Below, one piece after another: positions 1 to 6,060 of a stretch of 16,563 nucleotides of DNA (within the stretch, counting starts at the first letter, position 1; the number at the start of each line of letters is the position of its first letter). The notes beneath the pieces were generated by a model that saw nothing but the letters and a program-made list of their open reading frames with translations, was not told where the DNA came from and did not search any database. The translations under genes were made by a program, and so were the position numbers. This DNA is from Jatrophihabitans sp. (GTDB lineage Bacteria > Actinomycetota > Actinomycetes > Mycobacteriales > Jatrophihabitantaceae). The stretch is taken from assembly GCA_004299665.1 (NCBI GenBank), contig SCQZ01000370.1, positions 1 to 16,563 on the forward strand, written 5' to 3'.

Positions 1-1
1 G

Positions 2-19
2 CTGGAGCGGGCGCTGTGA
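2..19 (+). CDS. 3' end of an upstream gene (last five codons and stop)
   Basis: Reading from base 2 gives L-E-R-A-L and then a TGA stop at 17-19. This TGA overlaps the GTG start of the acyltransferase at 16-18 as GTGA, the same kind of overlap seen at rex/hemA and hemA/hemC in this window. In M. tuberculosis the gene before the related acyltransferase (Rv0502) is annotated as a sugar-nucleotide epimerase (Rv0501). That identity is only inference here, because five codons carry no family signal. Confidence 0.35.
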   Translation: MERAL

Positions 20-1068
20 CGCACTCCTCCGACGGCATCGCCCGGGTGATCCGGCTGCCCCGGGCGGCCGGTCGCCCGCCCGCGCACCGTCCGCCGGTGA
101 CCGGGGACGCCGAGGTCGTCCCGCTCGGTGGCGGTGCCGAGGCCGTGCCCCCCGTCGTGTCCCCCGCCGTGTCCCCAGCCGCGGCCGGTCCGGCGCCGGG
201 GTGGGAGCGGCGGGCGGCCGCGGTGCTGGCCTTCCTGCGGCGACGGGTCAGCGGCGAGTACGAACTGGACGAGTTCGGGTACGACCCCGACCTCACCGAC
301 CGCGTGGTCGTGCCGGCGCTGCGGCCGCTGTACGACCGGTGGTTCCGCGTCGAGGTCAGCGGCGCCGAGCACCTGCCCCGCAGCGGCGGCGCGCTGCTCG
401 TGGCCAACCACGCCGGCGGCCTGTGGCCCCTGGACGCGGCCATGACGGCGCTGGCGGTGCGTCGGCACGCGGGTGGCCGGGCGCTGCGCCTGCTGGCTCC
501 CGAGATCGTCTTCGCCACCCCGGGGGCCGGGACGCTCGCCCGCCGCGCCGGGGCCGCGCTCGCCTGCGTGCCGGACGCGCAGCGGCTGTTGGTCCGGGGC
601 GAACTGGTCGGCTGCTGGCCCGAGGGGTCCGCCGGCATCGGCAAGCGGTTCCGGGACCGGTACCGGCTGCGCGACTTCGACCGCAGCGCCTTCACCGCGG
701 CGTTGGCCGCCGGGGTCCCGATCATCCCGGTGTCGATCGTCGGCTCCGAGGAGATCCACCCCGTGCTGGCCGACGCCCGCCCCCTGGCGCGGCTGCTGGG
801 GCTGCCCTACTTCCCGCTCACGCCGACCTTCCCGTGGTTCGGGCCGCTCGGACTCGTCCCGCTGCCCAGCAAGTGGCAGATCGTATTCGGGACACCGGTG
901 GGGTCGACGGTGGGGCCAGCGGCGGGGTCGCGGCCCCCCGCGCCCCCCACCGGCCCTGCCGCCACCGTCGATCCGGCGGTGGTGTTCGAGGTGTCCGACG
1001 AGGTGCGCGAGCGGATCCAGGCCACGCTGCACCGGCTGCTCGTCCAGCGCCGCTCGGTGTGGCGCTAG
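16..1068 (+). CDS. Lysophospholipid acyltransferase-like protein (PlsC/LPLAT superfamily)
   Basis: A 350-residue protein of the family that transfers acyl groups to lysophospholipids or other glycerol acceptors at the membrane. Residues 1-60 are Pro/Ala-rich and look disordered. The acyltransferase domain covers about 62-290. It has the block I His-Asp pair in NHAGGLWPLD (H132, D140, spaced slightly wider than the canonical HX4D), the PEG block (E203 in WPEGSAGIGKRF) and a block IV-like VPIIPVSIVGSEE. Residues 296-325 form another low-complexity Pro/Gly stretch before a helical tail. The GTG at 16 is preceded by GGAG at 4-7 and overlaps an upstream stop, but several downstream GTGs (around codons 44-52) could also serve, since the leader is not conserved sequence. 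It resembles Rv0502 of M. tuberculosis. Acceptor and acyl donor cannot be read from the sequence. Its last 251 bp overlap the HAD gene on the other strand. Confidence 0.85.
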   Translation: MTHSSDGIARVIRLPRAAGRPPAHRPPVTGDAEVVPLGGGAEAVPPVVSPAVSPAAAGPAPGWERRAAAVLAFLRRRVSGEYELDEFGYDPDLTDRVVVPALRPLYDRWFRVEVSGAEHLPRSGGALLVANHAGGLWPLDAAMTALAVRRHAGGRALRLLAPEIVFATPGAGTLARRAGAALACVPDAQRLLVRGELVGCWPEGSAGIGKRFRDRYRLRDFDRSAFTAALAAGVPIIPVSIVGSEEIHPVLADARPLARLLGLPYFPLTPTFPWFGPLGLVPLPSKWQIVFGTPVGSTVGPAAGSRPPAPPTGPAATVDPAVVFEVSDEVRERIQATLHRLLVQRRSVWR

Positions 1069-1846
1069 CGCGCCGGTAGGCCAGCCCCGCCGCCACCGCG
1101 CCCCCCACCGCCCCGGCGCCCAGCGCTGCCGGGACGCCGATCCGGGCCGCCTTGCGCCCGGTGCGGAAGTCGCGGATCTCCCAGCCGCGCCGGCGCGCCT
1201 CCCGCCGCAGGTCCGCGTCCGGGTTCACCGCCACCGGGTGCCCGACCATCGACAGCAGCGGCAGGTCGTTGATCGAGTCGGAGTACGCGCTGCACGCCGC
1301 GAGGTCGTACCCCTGCCGGACCGCGAGGGCGCGCACCGCCTGCGCCTTCGCCTCCCCGTGCAGCACGTCGCCCACCAGGCGGCCGGTGTAACGCCCGTCG
1401 CGGGTCTGCGAGACGGTGCCGAGCGCGCCGGTGAGCCCCAGCCGGTCGGCGATGATCGTCGCGAGTTCCACCGGGGTGGCGGTGACGAGCCAGACCGGTT
1501 CGCCGGCCGCGAGGTGGCGCCGCGCGGCGCCTTCGGTGCCCGGCCAGATGCGGCCCGACATCGACTCGTCGTAGATCTGCTCGCCCAGCGCCACGATCTC
1601 GGCCACGTCCCGGCCCGCGACGAACGCCAGCGCCGAGTCGCGGGTGCGGTGCATGTCGGTGGTGGACTCCCCGGTCATCCGCAGCCGCGTCTGGCGCGCG
1701 GCGAACCGCACCACGTCCCGCCAGCCGAAGACGCCGCGCGCGGCCAGGCCGCGGGCGAAGTGGAAGATCGACGCGCCCACCATCATCGTGTTGTCCACGT
1801 CGAAGAAGGCGGCACCGGAGGGCTCGGGCACGCTCACCCGCACCAC
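818..1846 (-). CDS. HAD-IB family phosphatase (SerB1/CicA-like) with an unusual C-terminal extension
   Basis: A haloacid-dehalogenase superfamily hydrolase, 342 residues as read. It shows motif I DVDNT (nucleophile D16, acid D18), motif II VTATP (122-125), the motif III Lys in GEAKAQ (K167) and motif IV SDSINDLP (D190, D194). The order and spacing are those of HAD-IB enzymes such as Rv0505c/SerB1, which hydrolyse small phosphomonoesters; the substrate is unknown. The family-like part ends near residue 259 with a basic, weakly hydrophobic tail. The last about 82 residues are an Arg/Pro/Ala stretch encoded antisense to the acyltransferase and probably arose by loss of the normal stop (see findings). 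The GTG at 1846 has no Shine-Dalgarno; GTG 1843 and GTG 1837 are in frame and equally possible. It lies 36 bp after the anti-sigma-like gene on the same strand. Confidence 0.85.
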   Translation of the reverse strand: MVRVSVPEPSGAAFFDVDNTMMVGASIFHFARGLAARGVFGWRDVVRFAARQTRLRMTGESTTDMHRTRDSALAFVAGRDVAEIVALGEQIYDESMSGRIWPGTEGAARRHLAAGEPVWLVTATPVELATIIADRLGLTGALGTVSQTRDGRYTGRLVGDVLHGEAKAQAVRALAVRQGYDLAACSAYSDSINDLPLLSMVGHPVAVNPDADLRREARRRGWEIRDFRTGRKAARIGVPAALGAGAVGGAVAAGLAYRRASATPSGAGRAAGAAWPGSARAPRRTPRTPPPDRRWRQGRWGARGAATPPLAPPSTPPVSRIRSATCWAAGRVRAARTTGRSA

Positions 1847-1882
1847 GTTAGGCCGTCGGCGGCGGCGCCGGGCGCGCCAAGG

Positions 1883-3094
1883 TCAGATCGTGACGCTCCC
1901 GTCGCAGCCGACCGAGATCGGCCCGATCTGCAGGGCCGGGGTGCAACTGGTGGACGGCGAGACCAGCGGTGGGACGACCGTGATCGTCGGCGGAGGCGGC
2001 AGCGGGATGGGAAGCAGCCCGCTGCGCGTCCCGCCCGGCAGCGGCAGCAGCGTCGTGCCCGGGCCCGGCGGAACCGGCGGGTTGCCGCCGGGGGCGGTGG
2101 TCGCCGCGGAGTCCGGCGTCGTCGCGGGCGAGGGCGCCGTCTTCGCTCCGGGACCGGGTGCCTGCGTCGGTGGCGACTGCGTCGGGTGCGACGAGCCCGA
2201 CCCGCACGGGCCGCACGGCAGCGGGCCGAGCGCGTCGCTGCCGGCCCCGCCGATGCAGCTGCAGCCGGCGTCGGCCTGCAGCGCGCTCGCCCGGGCCACC
2301 GCCGCCGCCACCAGGTCCGCCGAGTCCTGCGCCGTCCGGTGCAGGTCGCCGGCCGGGATCCGGTTCGCGATGTCGCTCAGCCGTCGCTGCTGGCCGGGCG
2401 CCCACTGCAACAGCGCATCGAGCGGGGCGCCGGAGCGGGTCTGGACGGCCTGGTTGCCGAGCAGCTGGCTGGCCTGACGCAGGTCGCCGTCCGCCGATGC
2501 CAGCGTGCTGCGCACCAGGGCGGCCGTCGCGGGGCCGATCGCACCGCCGGCCTGCGGCCCGGTGCCGGACGCGGACGGCCGCCCGAGCAACTGCGCGACC
2601 TCGTCGGCACGCGTCTTGGCGAAGGAGAGCAGTTCGGCCGCGCGCTCGCCGGTGTCGGAGGCGAGGGCGAGCTGAGCGCTCTCGCCGGCCCGCTTCAGGC
2701 CGTAGAGGGTGTCCCCGGGCAGGGCGCTGCGGCTGAGCCACACGGCGCCGCCCAGCAGCAGCGCGCAGACGGCGAGGGCGCCCACCGCGATCCGCACCCC
2801 GGCCGCGAGGCGAAGGTGCGCGCGACGGCGCTGGCCGACCGAGTGCTGGCCGACCGGGCGCCGGGAGGGGGCCGCGGCGGCCTCCTCGCGCGCCTCGGCC
2901 ACGATCCGGGGGGTCACGGCGACCAGCTGCGCGCGCAGCTCGGCCCGGAAGTGGGGCCGCGGCCGGGCCTGGGGGACCGCGTCGGGGATCGTCGCCAGGG
3001 CGGTCACGAGGGCGCGCACGGCGGGGTCGGGGGACTGCGCCGGGTCGCCAGGGCGGCCCGGCAGGTGCGGCAGCGGCACCCGGTGCCCCGTCAT
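1883..3094 (-). CDS. Membrane protein with DUF5667-like domain; putative anti-sigma factor (RsbN-like) for the adjacent BldN-type sigma
   Basis: A 403-residue single-pass protein. Residues 1-100 are a cytoplasmic, basic N-terminal region with a PHFRAELRAQL helix. Residues 101-120 are a hydrophobic transmembrane segment. Residues 123-190 carry ALPGDTLYGLKRAGESAQLALA, typical of DUF5667 ectodomains. After a further helical part to about 277, a Pro/Gly/Thr-rich tail follows. The tail holds cysteines C278, C280, C294, C297 (CSC and CGPC), C384 and C397. In Streptomyces the gene beside bldN encodes RsbN, a membrane anti-sigma that binds BldN. Position, topology and order support the same role here, but this is inference. 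The start is ATG 3094 because AAGGAGG lies 6 nt upstream (3101-3107); longer in-frame starts would overlap the sigma gene. Confidence 0.75.
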   Translation of the reverse strand: MTGHRVPLPHLPGRPGDPAQSPDPAVRALVTALATIPDAVPQARPRPHFRAELRAQLVAVTPRIVAEAREEAAAAPSRRPVGQHSVGQRRRAHLRLAAGVRIAVGALAVCALLLGGAVWLSRSALPGDTLYGLKRAGESAQLALASDTGERAAELLSFAKTRADEVAQLLGRPSASGTGPQAGGAIGPATAALVRSTLASADGDLRQASQLLGNQAVQTRSGAPLDALLQWAPGQQRRLSDIANRIPAGDLHRTAQDSADLVAAAVARASALQADAGCSCIGGAGSDALGPLPCGPCGSGSSHPTQSPPTQAPGPGAKTAPSPATTPDSAATTAPGGNPPVPPGPGTTLLPLPGGTRSGLLPIPLPPPPTITVVPPLVSPSTSCTPALQIGPISVGCDGSVTI

Positions 3095-3100
3095 CGCAGC

Positions 3101-3107
3101 CCTCCTT
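3101..3107 (-). promoter_or_regulatory. Strong Shine-Dalgarno of the putative anti-sigma gene
   Basis: On the minus strand AAGGAGG stands 6 nt before ATG 3094. It is the strongest ribosome-binding site in the window and decides the start against the longer frame that reaches back to 3286. Confidence 0.8.
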
Positions 3108-3132
3108 CCCGCGCGTCGCCCAGGCCGGCGAT

Positions 3133-3144
3133 CGGCGATCGCCG
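3133..3144. repeat. 12-bp perfect palindrome upstream of the anti-sigma gene
   Basis: CGGCGATCGCCG is self-complementary. It lies between the sigma stop and the anti-sigma Shine-Dalgarno and directly abuts the triple 18-bp repeat at 3145-3198. It could be a protein-binding site or chance in GC-rich DNA. Confidence 0.6.
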
Positions 3145-3198
3145 CGTACCGCACGGCAACCCCGTACCGCGCGGCTTCCTCGTACCGCTCAACGAGAC
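3145..3198. repeat. Three tandem 18-bp units with the invariant 8-mer CGTACCGC
   Basis: CGTACCGC occurs at 3145-3152, 3163-3170 and 3181-3188, exactly 18 bp apart. Units one and two also share the following RCGGC; the third diverges after the 8-mer. The units lie in the 121-bp gap between the BldN-type sigma stop (3216) and the anti-sigma start (3094), so they would be in the 5' leader or promoter of the anti-sigma gene. The iteron-like arrangement suggests a regulator site, but no known operator was recognised. Confidence 0.7.
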
Positions 3199-3215
3199 AG
3201 TGCGGCCCCGGTGAC

Positions 3216-4055
3216 TCATCGCAGCTCGTCCCCGACCAGCTCGGCGAGCTTGCGGATCGCCCGGTGCTGCAACGCCTTGACGGCACCGTCGTTCTTGCCC
3301 ATGACCTCGGCCGTCTCGCTGACGGACAGGCCCTGGATGAAGCGCAGCAGCACGCACTCGCGCTGCTCGTCGCCGAGACGGTCGACCGCGGCCAGCAGCC
3401 GCTGCGCGGTGAGGGCGTCGATGACGGCGTTCTCCGGGCCCGGCTCGTGGTCGTCGCGTTCGAGGGTGTCGGCGGTGGAGACCTCCAGACGGTGGCGCGC
3501 CGACTTCATGTGGTCCAGCACGATGTTGCGGGCGATGGTGACGAACCAGGCGCCGATGTCCCGGCCCTGGTAGGTGATGCCGCCGATGCGCCGCAGCGCC
3601 CGCAGAAAGGTCTCGCTGGTGAAGTCCTCCGCCAGCGCGCGGTCGTTGACGCGGAAGTAGACGAAGCGGAACACCACGTCCACGTACCGGTCGTAGAGCT
3701 TGCCGAACGCCTCGCCGTCACCGGCCTGGGCGCGGGCCACCAGCTCCCAGACCTCGGCGTGCTCGTCCTCGACCTCGGGCCCGTCCGGGTTCGGTGCCGA
3801 GGCCTCCGCCGGCCGGGACGGGGCCGGGCGCCGCGTCGGGGACGGCCGGCGCGCTGGGGCCGGTCCGCGTCCCGTCCGCGCCGGGTGCGCCGGTGCGCCG
3901 GCGCCCGTGGTGACGGCGAAAACCGGCTGCGGGCCGAGGGGGAGTGCCGGCCGCGTACCCCATCCGGCCAGGACGTCGTTGATCAGCTCGGCGAGCGCGC
4001 GCAGCCCCACACCGGACCGGTCAGGTCCGGGGTCGGTGCGTCCTGTGCCCGGCAT
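3216..4055 (-). CDS. bldN: ECF RNA polymerase sigma factor of the BldN type, with N-terminal pro-region
   Basis: A 279-residue sigma factor. Sigma region 2 spans about 103-190, including AEDFTSETFLRALRRIG and ARNIVLDHMKSARHRLEV. Region 4 spans about 216-272, with ECVLLRFIQGLSVSETAEV and GKNDGAVKALQHRAIRKL. These stretches match remembered Streptomyces BldN closely. Like BldN, it has a long N-terminal extension (about 1-95): a short helix GVGLRALAELINDVLAG and then an Arg/Pro/Ala linker. In S. coelicolor the equivalent region is a pro-sequence removed by proteolysis. BldN directs chaplin and rodlin genes during aerial growth there. The start is ATG 4055 with AAAGGGG about 5 nt upstream; a longer frame to 4313 would run into the divergent gene. 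The putative membrane anti-sigma follows 121 bp downstream. Confidence 0.85.
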   Translation of the reverse strand: MPGTGRTDPGPDRSGVGLRALAELINDVLAGWGTRPALPLGPQPVFAVTTGAGAPAHPARTGRGPAPARRPSPTRRPAPSRPAEASAPNPDGPEVEDEHAEVWELVARAQAGDGEAFGKLYDRYVDVVFRFVYFRVNDRALAEDFTSETFLRALRRIGGITYQGRDIGAWFVTIARNIVLDHMKSARHRLEVSTADTLERDDHEPGPENAVIDALTAQRLLAAVDRLGDEQRECVLLRFIQGLSVSETAEVMGKNDGAVKALQHRAIRKLAELVGDELR

Positions 4056-4237
4056 CGATCCCCTTTCTGGGCCGGGTCCAGGATGACGCCCGCCATGTGA
4101 AGATCGCGCTAAGGGTAACCGGTCGGGTCCGATTTGGACAGGTCCGGTCGCGGGCGCGGTCCTGCTCCGCCGTGTCACTGTGCCCGCCGGCGCTGCGCCG
4201 TGCACCATGGGACGGCAGGACCAGCAGTGGAGGTGGG
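4056..4237. promoter_or_regulatory. Divergent promoter region between the BldN-type sigma gene and the AMP-binding gene
   Basis: This 182-bp gap separates two genes reading outward. Toward the sigma gene, minus-strand CTGTCC and TACCCT are separated by 18 nt and could be -35 and -10. The -10 lies within GTTACCCTTA (4119-4110), which matches one half of the BldD-type pattern TnACnC; the second half fits poorly. An imperfect dyad GTCC-n5-GGAC sits at 4127-4139. No convincing promoter was found for the rightward gene. Confidence 0.4.
4229..4233 (+). promoter_or_regulatory. Shine-Dalgarno fixing the AMP-binding protein start
   Basis: GGAGG lies 4 nt before ATG 4238. It selects the MDPDAP start over an in-frame ATG at 4097, whose extra 47 residues look like translated promoter DNA rather than protein. 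Confidence 0.7.
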
Positions 4238-5674
4238 ATGGACCCCGATGCGCCGCGATCGGTCGGCGACCTGCTGCGGCGGGCGGCCCGGCGCGATCCC
4301 TCCGGCGTGGCACTGCGCCAGGGCGGGCAGAGCCTGACCTGGTCCCGGCTCGATGCCGCGGTCACGGCCGCGGCCCGGCAGATCCTCGGCCTCGGCGCCC
4401 GCGCCGGCGACCGGGTGGCGCTCTCGCTGCCTCCGGGTGCCGACCTGGTGGCCGGCTTCCTGGGGGCCCTGCGCGCGGGTGTCGTGCCCGTCGTGCTGAA
4501 CCCGGCCGCCACCGAGCGCGAGGTGCACGAGATCCTGGCCGACAGCGGCGCGCGGGTGCGCGTGCGCGCCGCCCCGGTGCCGGCGCCGGACCCGCCGGGC
4601 CCCGCTGCCGACCCACGCGCCGACCGCACCGGGTCGCAGCTGGCCGTGCTCGCGTACACCGACGGCGCCGCGGGTCGTCCGCGCGGCGTGATGCTCCCGG
4701 CCGGTGCCCTGCTGGCCAACCTCGACCAGCTCGCGGCCGTCGACCCGCCGCTGCTGTCCGGATCCGACGTGCTGTTCCTGCCGCTGCCGCTGAGCCACGT
4801 CTTCGGGCTGCATGCCGGCGTGGGGCTGGCGCTGCGCCAGGGCGCGAGCGTCGTCCTGCCGTCCGCCGCCGGCTTCGAGCCCGCGGCGAGCCTGGCCGAG
4901 ATGGCCGGCGCGACCGTGGTGGTGGGCGTGCCGGCGCAGTTCGCCGCCTGGCTCGCCGAGCCCGGGTTCGCCGCCGGGTTCGCGCAGGTGCGCCTGGCCG
5001 TCTCCGGGTCGGTGCGGCTACCGCGGTCGCTGGTCAGCGCCTACGCGGCGCGCGGTGTGGCGCTGCGCGAGGGCTACGGACTGACCGAGGCCTCGGCCGT
5101 CGTCAGCGTCGATGCCGGGGCCCGCGCCGTCCCGGGCTCGGTAGGGCGGCCGCTGCCGGGCATCGAGGTCCAGGTGCGGGACGCCGCGGGTGAGCCGGCC
5201 GACGACGGCGACCCGGGACGGCTGTTCGTCCGCGGCGCCAACCTGTTCTCGGGGTACTGGCCCGGCGGCGAGGACGGCCCGGGTCCGGACGGCTGGTTCG
5301 GCACCGGCGACCTCGCCGTGATCGGCGCGGCCGGTGAGCTGTACCTGGTCGGGCGCCTCGCCGACGTCGTCGTGGTCAACGGGTTCCCCGTGTACCCCGC
5401 CGAGGTCGAGCAGGTGCTCGGAGAGCACCCGGACGTCGCGGAGGTGGCCGTGGTCGGCGTGCCCGACGAGCGCTCCGGCGAGGCCGTGCGGGCGTTCGTC
5501 GTGCCGCGCCCGGGGGCGTCGCTGCGGGTGGACGACCTGCTCGCCCGGGCGGCGCGGTCGCTGGCACGGTTCAAGCTGCCGGCCACCGTCGAGGTCGTGG
5601 CCGCGCTGCCGCACACGGTGACCGGCCGGGTCCGACGGTGGGCGCTGGGGACGGACGACGATGGCGGCCGCTGA
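4238..5674 (+). CDS. AMP-binding (ANL superfamily) acyl-CoA synthetase-like protein with altered catalytic motifs
   Basis: A 478-residue member of the family that activates carboxylic acids as acyl-adenylates and often passes them to CoA. The adenylation fold is complete in order: P-loop-like A3 YTDGAAGRPRGVML (140-153), PLSHVFGL (185-191), A5 GYGLTE (279-284), A7 GWFGTGDL (D358), hinge GRLADVVVVNGFPVYPAEVE (372-391) and A10 HTVTGRVRRWAL (459-470). Two active-site features depart from the norm. The A3 loop lacks the usual Ser/Thr-rich TSGTTGxPKG form, and the A10 lysine that drives adenylation is Arg (R464). At 478 residues it is somewhat short for the family. The substrate is unknown; it could be a low-activity or non-catalytic relative. 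The stop overlaps the glutaredoxin-like gene by 14 bp, suggesting coupled translation. Confidence 0.88.
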   Translation: MDPDAPRSVGDLLRRAARRDPSGVALRQGGQSLTWSRLDAAVTAAARQILGLGARAGDRVALSLPPGADLVAGFLGALRAGVVPVVLNPAATEREVHEILADSGARVRVRAAPVPAPDPPGPAADPRADRTGSQLAVLAYTDGAAGRPRGVMLPAGALLANLDQLAAVDPPLLSGSDVLFLPLPLSHVFGLHAGVGLALRQGASVVLPSAAGFEPAASLAEMAGATVVVGVPAQFAAWLAEPGFAAGFAQVRLAVSGSVRLPRSLVSAYAARGVALREGYGLTEASAVVSVDAGARAVPGSVGRPLPGIEVQVRDAAGEPADDGDPGRLFVRGANLFSGYWPGGEDGPGPDGWFGTGDLAVIGAAGELYLVGRLADVVVVNGFPVYPAEVEQVLGEHPDVAEVAVVGVPDERSGEAVRAFVVPRPGASLRVDDLLARAARSLARFKLPATVEVVAALPHTVTGRVRRWALGTDDDGGR

Positions 5675-5909
5675 GCGCGCAGTGACGCTGGTGACGCGGG
5701 CCGGCTGCCACCTGTGCGAGGACGCCGCGACCCGGCTGCGGTCGCTGGCCGCCGAACTCGGCTTCGGCTACCGCGAACTGGACGTCGACGCCGACCCGGC
5801 GCTGCTCGCCGAGTACTCCGACCGGGTGCCGGTCATCCTCATCGACGGGCGCGAGCACGGGTACTGGCGGCTGGAGGAGGCCCGGTTCCGGGCCGCCCTG
5901 GAGCGCTGA
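5661..5909 (+). CDS. Small glutaredoxin-family (DUF836-like) protein
   Basis: An 82-residue thioredoxin-fold protein with an N-terminal CHLC redox motif (C16, C19) in TRAGCHLCEDAA. It also has the cis-proline region RVPVILIDG (55-63) and the C-terminal helix LEEARFRAAL. The match is to the short glutaredoxin-like proteins found just upstream of hemA in actinobacteria, such as Rv0508. It probably handles thiol-disulfide exchange in the cytoplasm; its partner is unknown. ATG 5661 lies inside the end of the preceding gene; an in-frame GTG at 5682 (codon 8, just before TLVTRAGC) is an alternative start. Confidence 0.85.
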   Translation: MAAAERAVTLVTRAGCHLCEDAATRLRSLAAELGFGYRELDVDADPALLAEYSDRVPVILIDGREHGYWRLEEARFRAALER

Positions 5910-5937
5910 GTCGCCCTATAACACACCCTGGCTCGAT

Positions 5938-5955
5938 TTGGGAAAACTTTCACGA
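5938..5955. promoter_or_regulatory. Rex operator (ROP-like) upstream of rex
   Basis: TTGGGAAAACTTTCACGA matches the Streptomyces Rex operator TTGTGAANNNNTTCACAA at 12 of 14 specified positions, with the 4-bp centre intact. It lies 105 bp before the rex start and overlaps the candidate -35 element, where a repressor would block RNA polymerase. Autoregulation of rex-hemACD through such a site is described in S. coelicolor; the same control here is inference. Confidence 0.75.
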
Positions 5956-5967
5956 GCCGCGTACCGT
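5938..5967 (+). promoter_or_regulatory. Candidate promoter of the rex-hem operon
   Basis: TTGGGA (5938-5943) and TACCGT (5962-5967) are separated by 18 nt, giving a plausible -35/-10 pair with transcription starting near 5974 and a leader of about 87 nt. The Rex operator covers the -35. TATAAC at 5917-5922 is an alternative -10 but has no recognisable -35. Confidence 0.45.
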
Positions 5968-6012
5968 CGGCGCCGGTCGCAGCTTGTACCACACTGCGGT
6001 CCTCGCCAACAC

Positions 6013-6038
6013 GGCAGGCAGTCCCGAGGAATCCTGCC
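6013..6038 (+). promoter_or_regulatory. Possible hairpin in the rex leader
   Basis: GGCAGG (6013-6018) and CCTGCC (6033-6038) form a perfect 6-bp stem, with a short inner TCC/GGA pairing in the loop. It ends 22 nt before the rex ATG. No T-run follows, so it does not look like an intrinsic terminator. Confidence 0.35.
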
Positions 6039-6060
6039 ATGCGGTCTGTCAGGGGTGTCG

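Noticed and set aside
473..3214. A 913-codon open frame on the plus strand
   Set aside because: It runs antisense to the HAD and anti-sigma genes and through part of the acyltransferase in the wrong frame. The product is Arg/Pro/Ala/Gly-rich with no family motif, as expected from GC-rich codon bias.
3095..3286. A longer N-terminus for the anti-sigma protein (64 more residues)
   Set aside because: It would overlap the sigma gene by 71 bp and translate the repeat region. The AAGGAGG at 3101-3107 marks ATG 3094 instead.
4097..4237. A longer N-terminus for the AMP-binding protein from ATG 4097
   Set aside because: The added residues are not family-like, and GGAGG lies directly before ATG 4238. 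The stretch is more likely promoter DNA.
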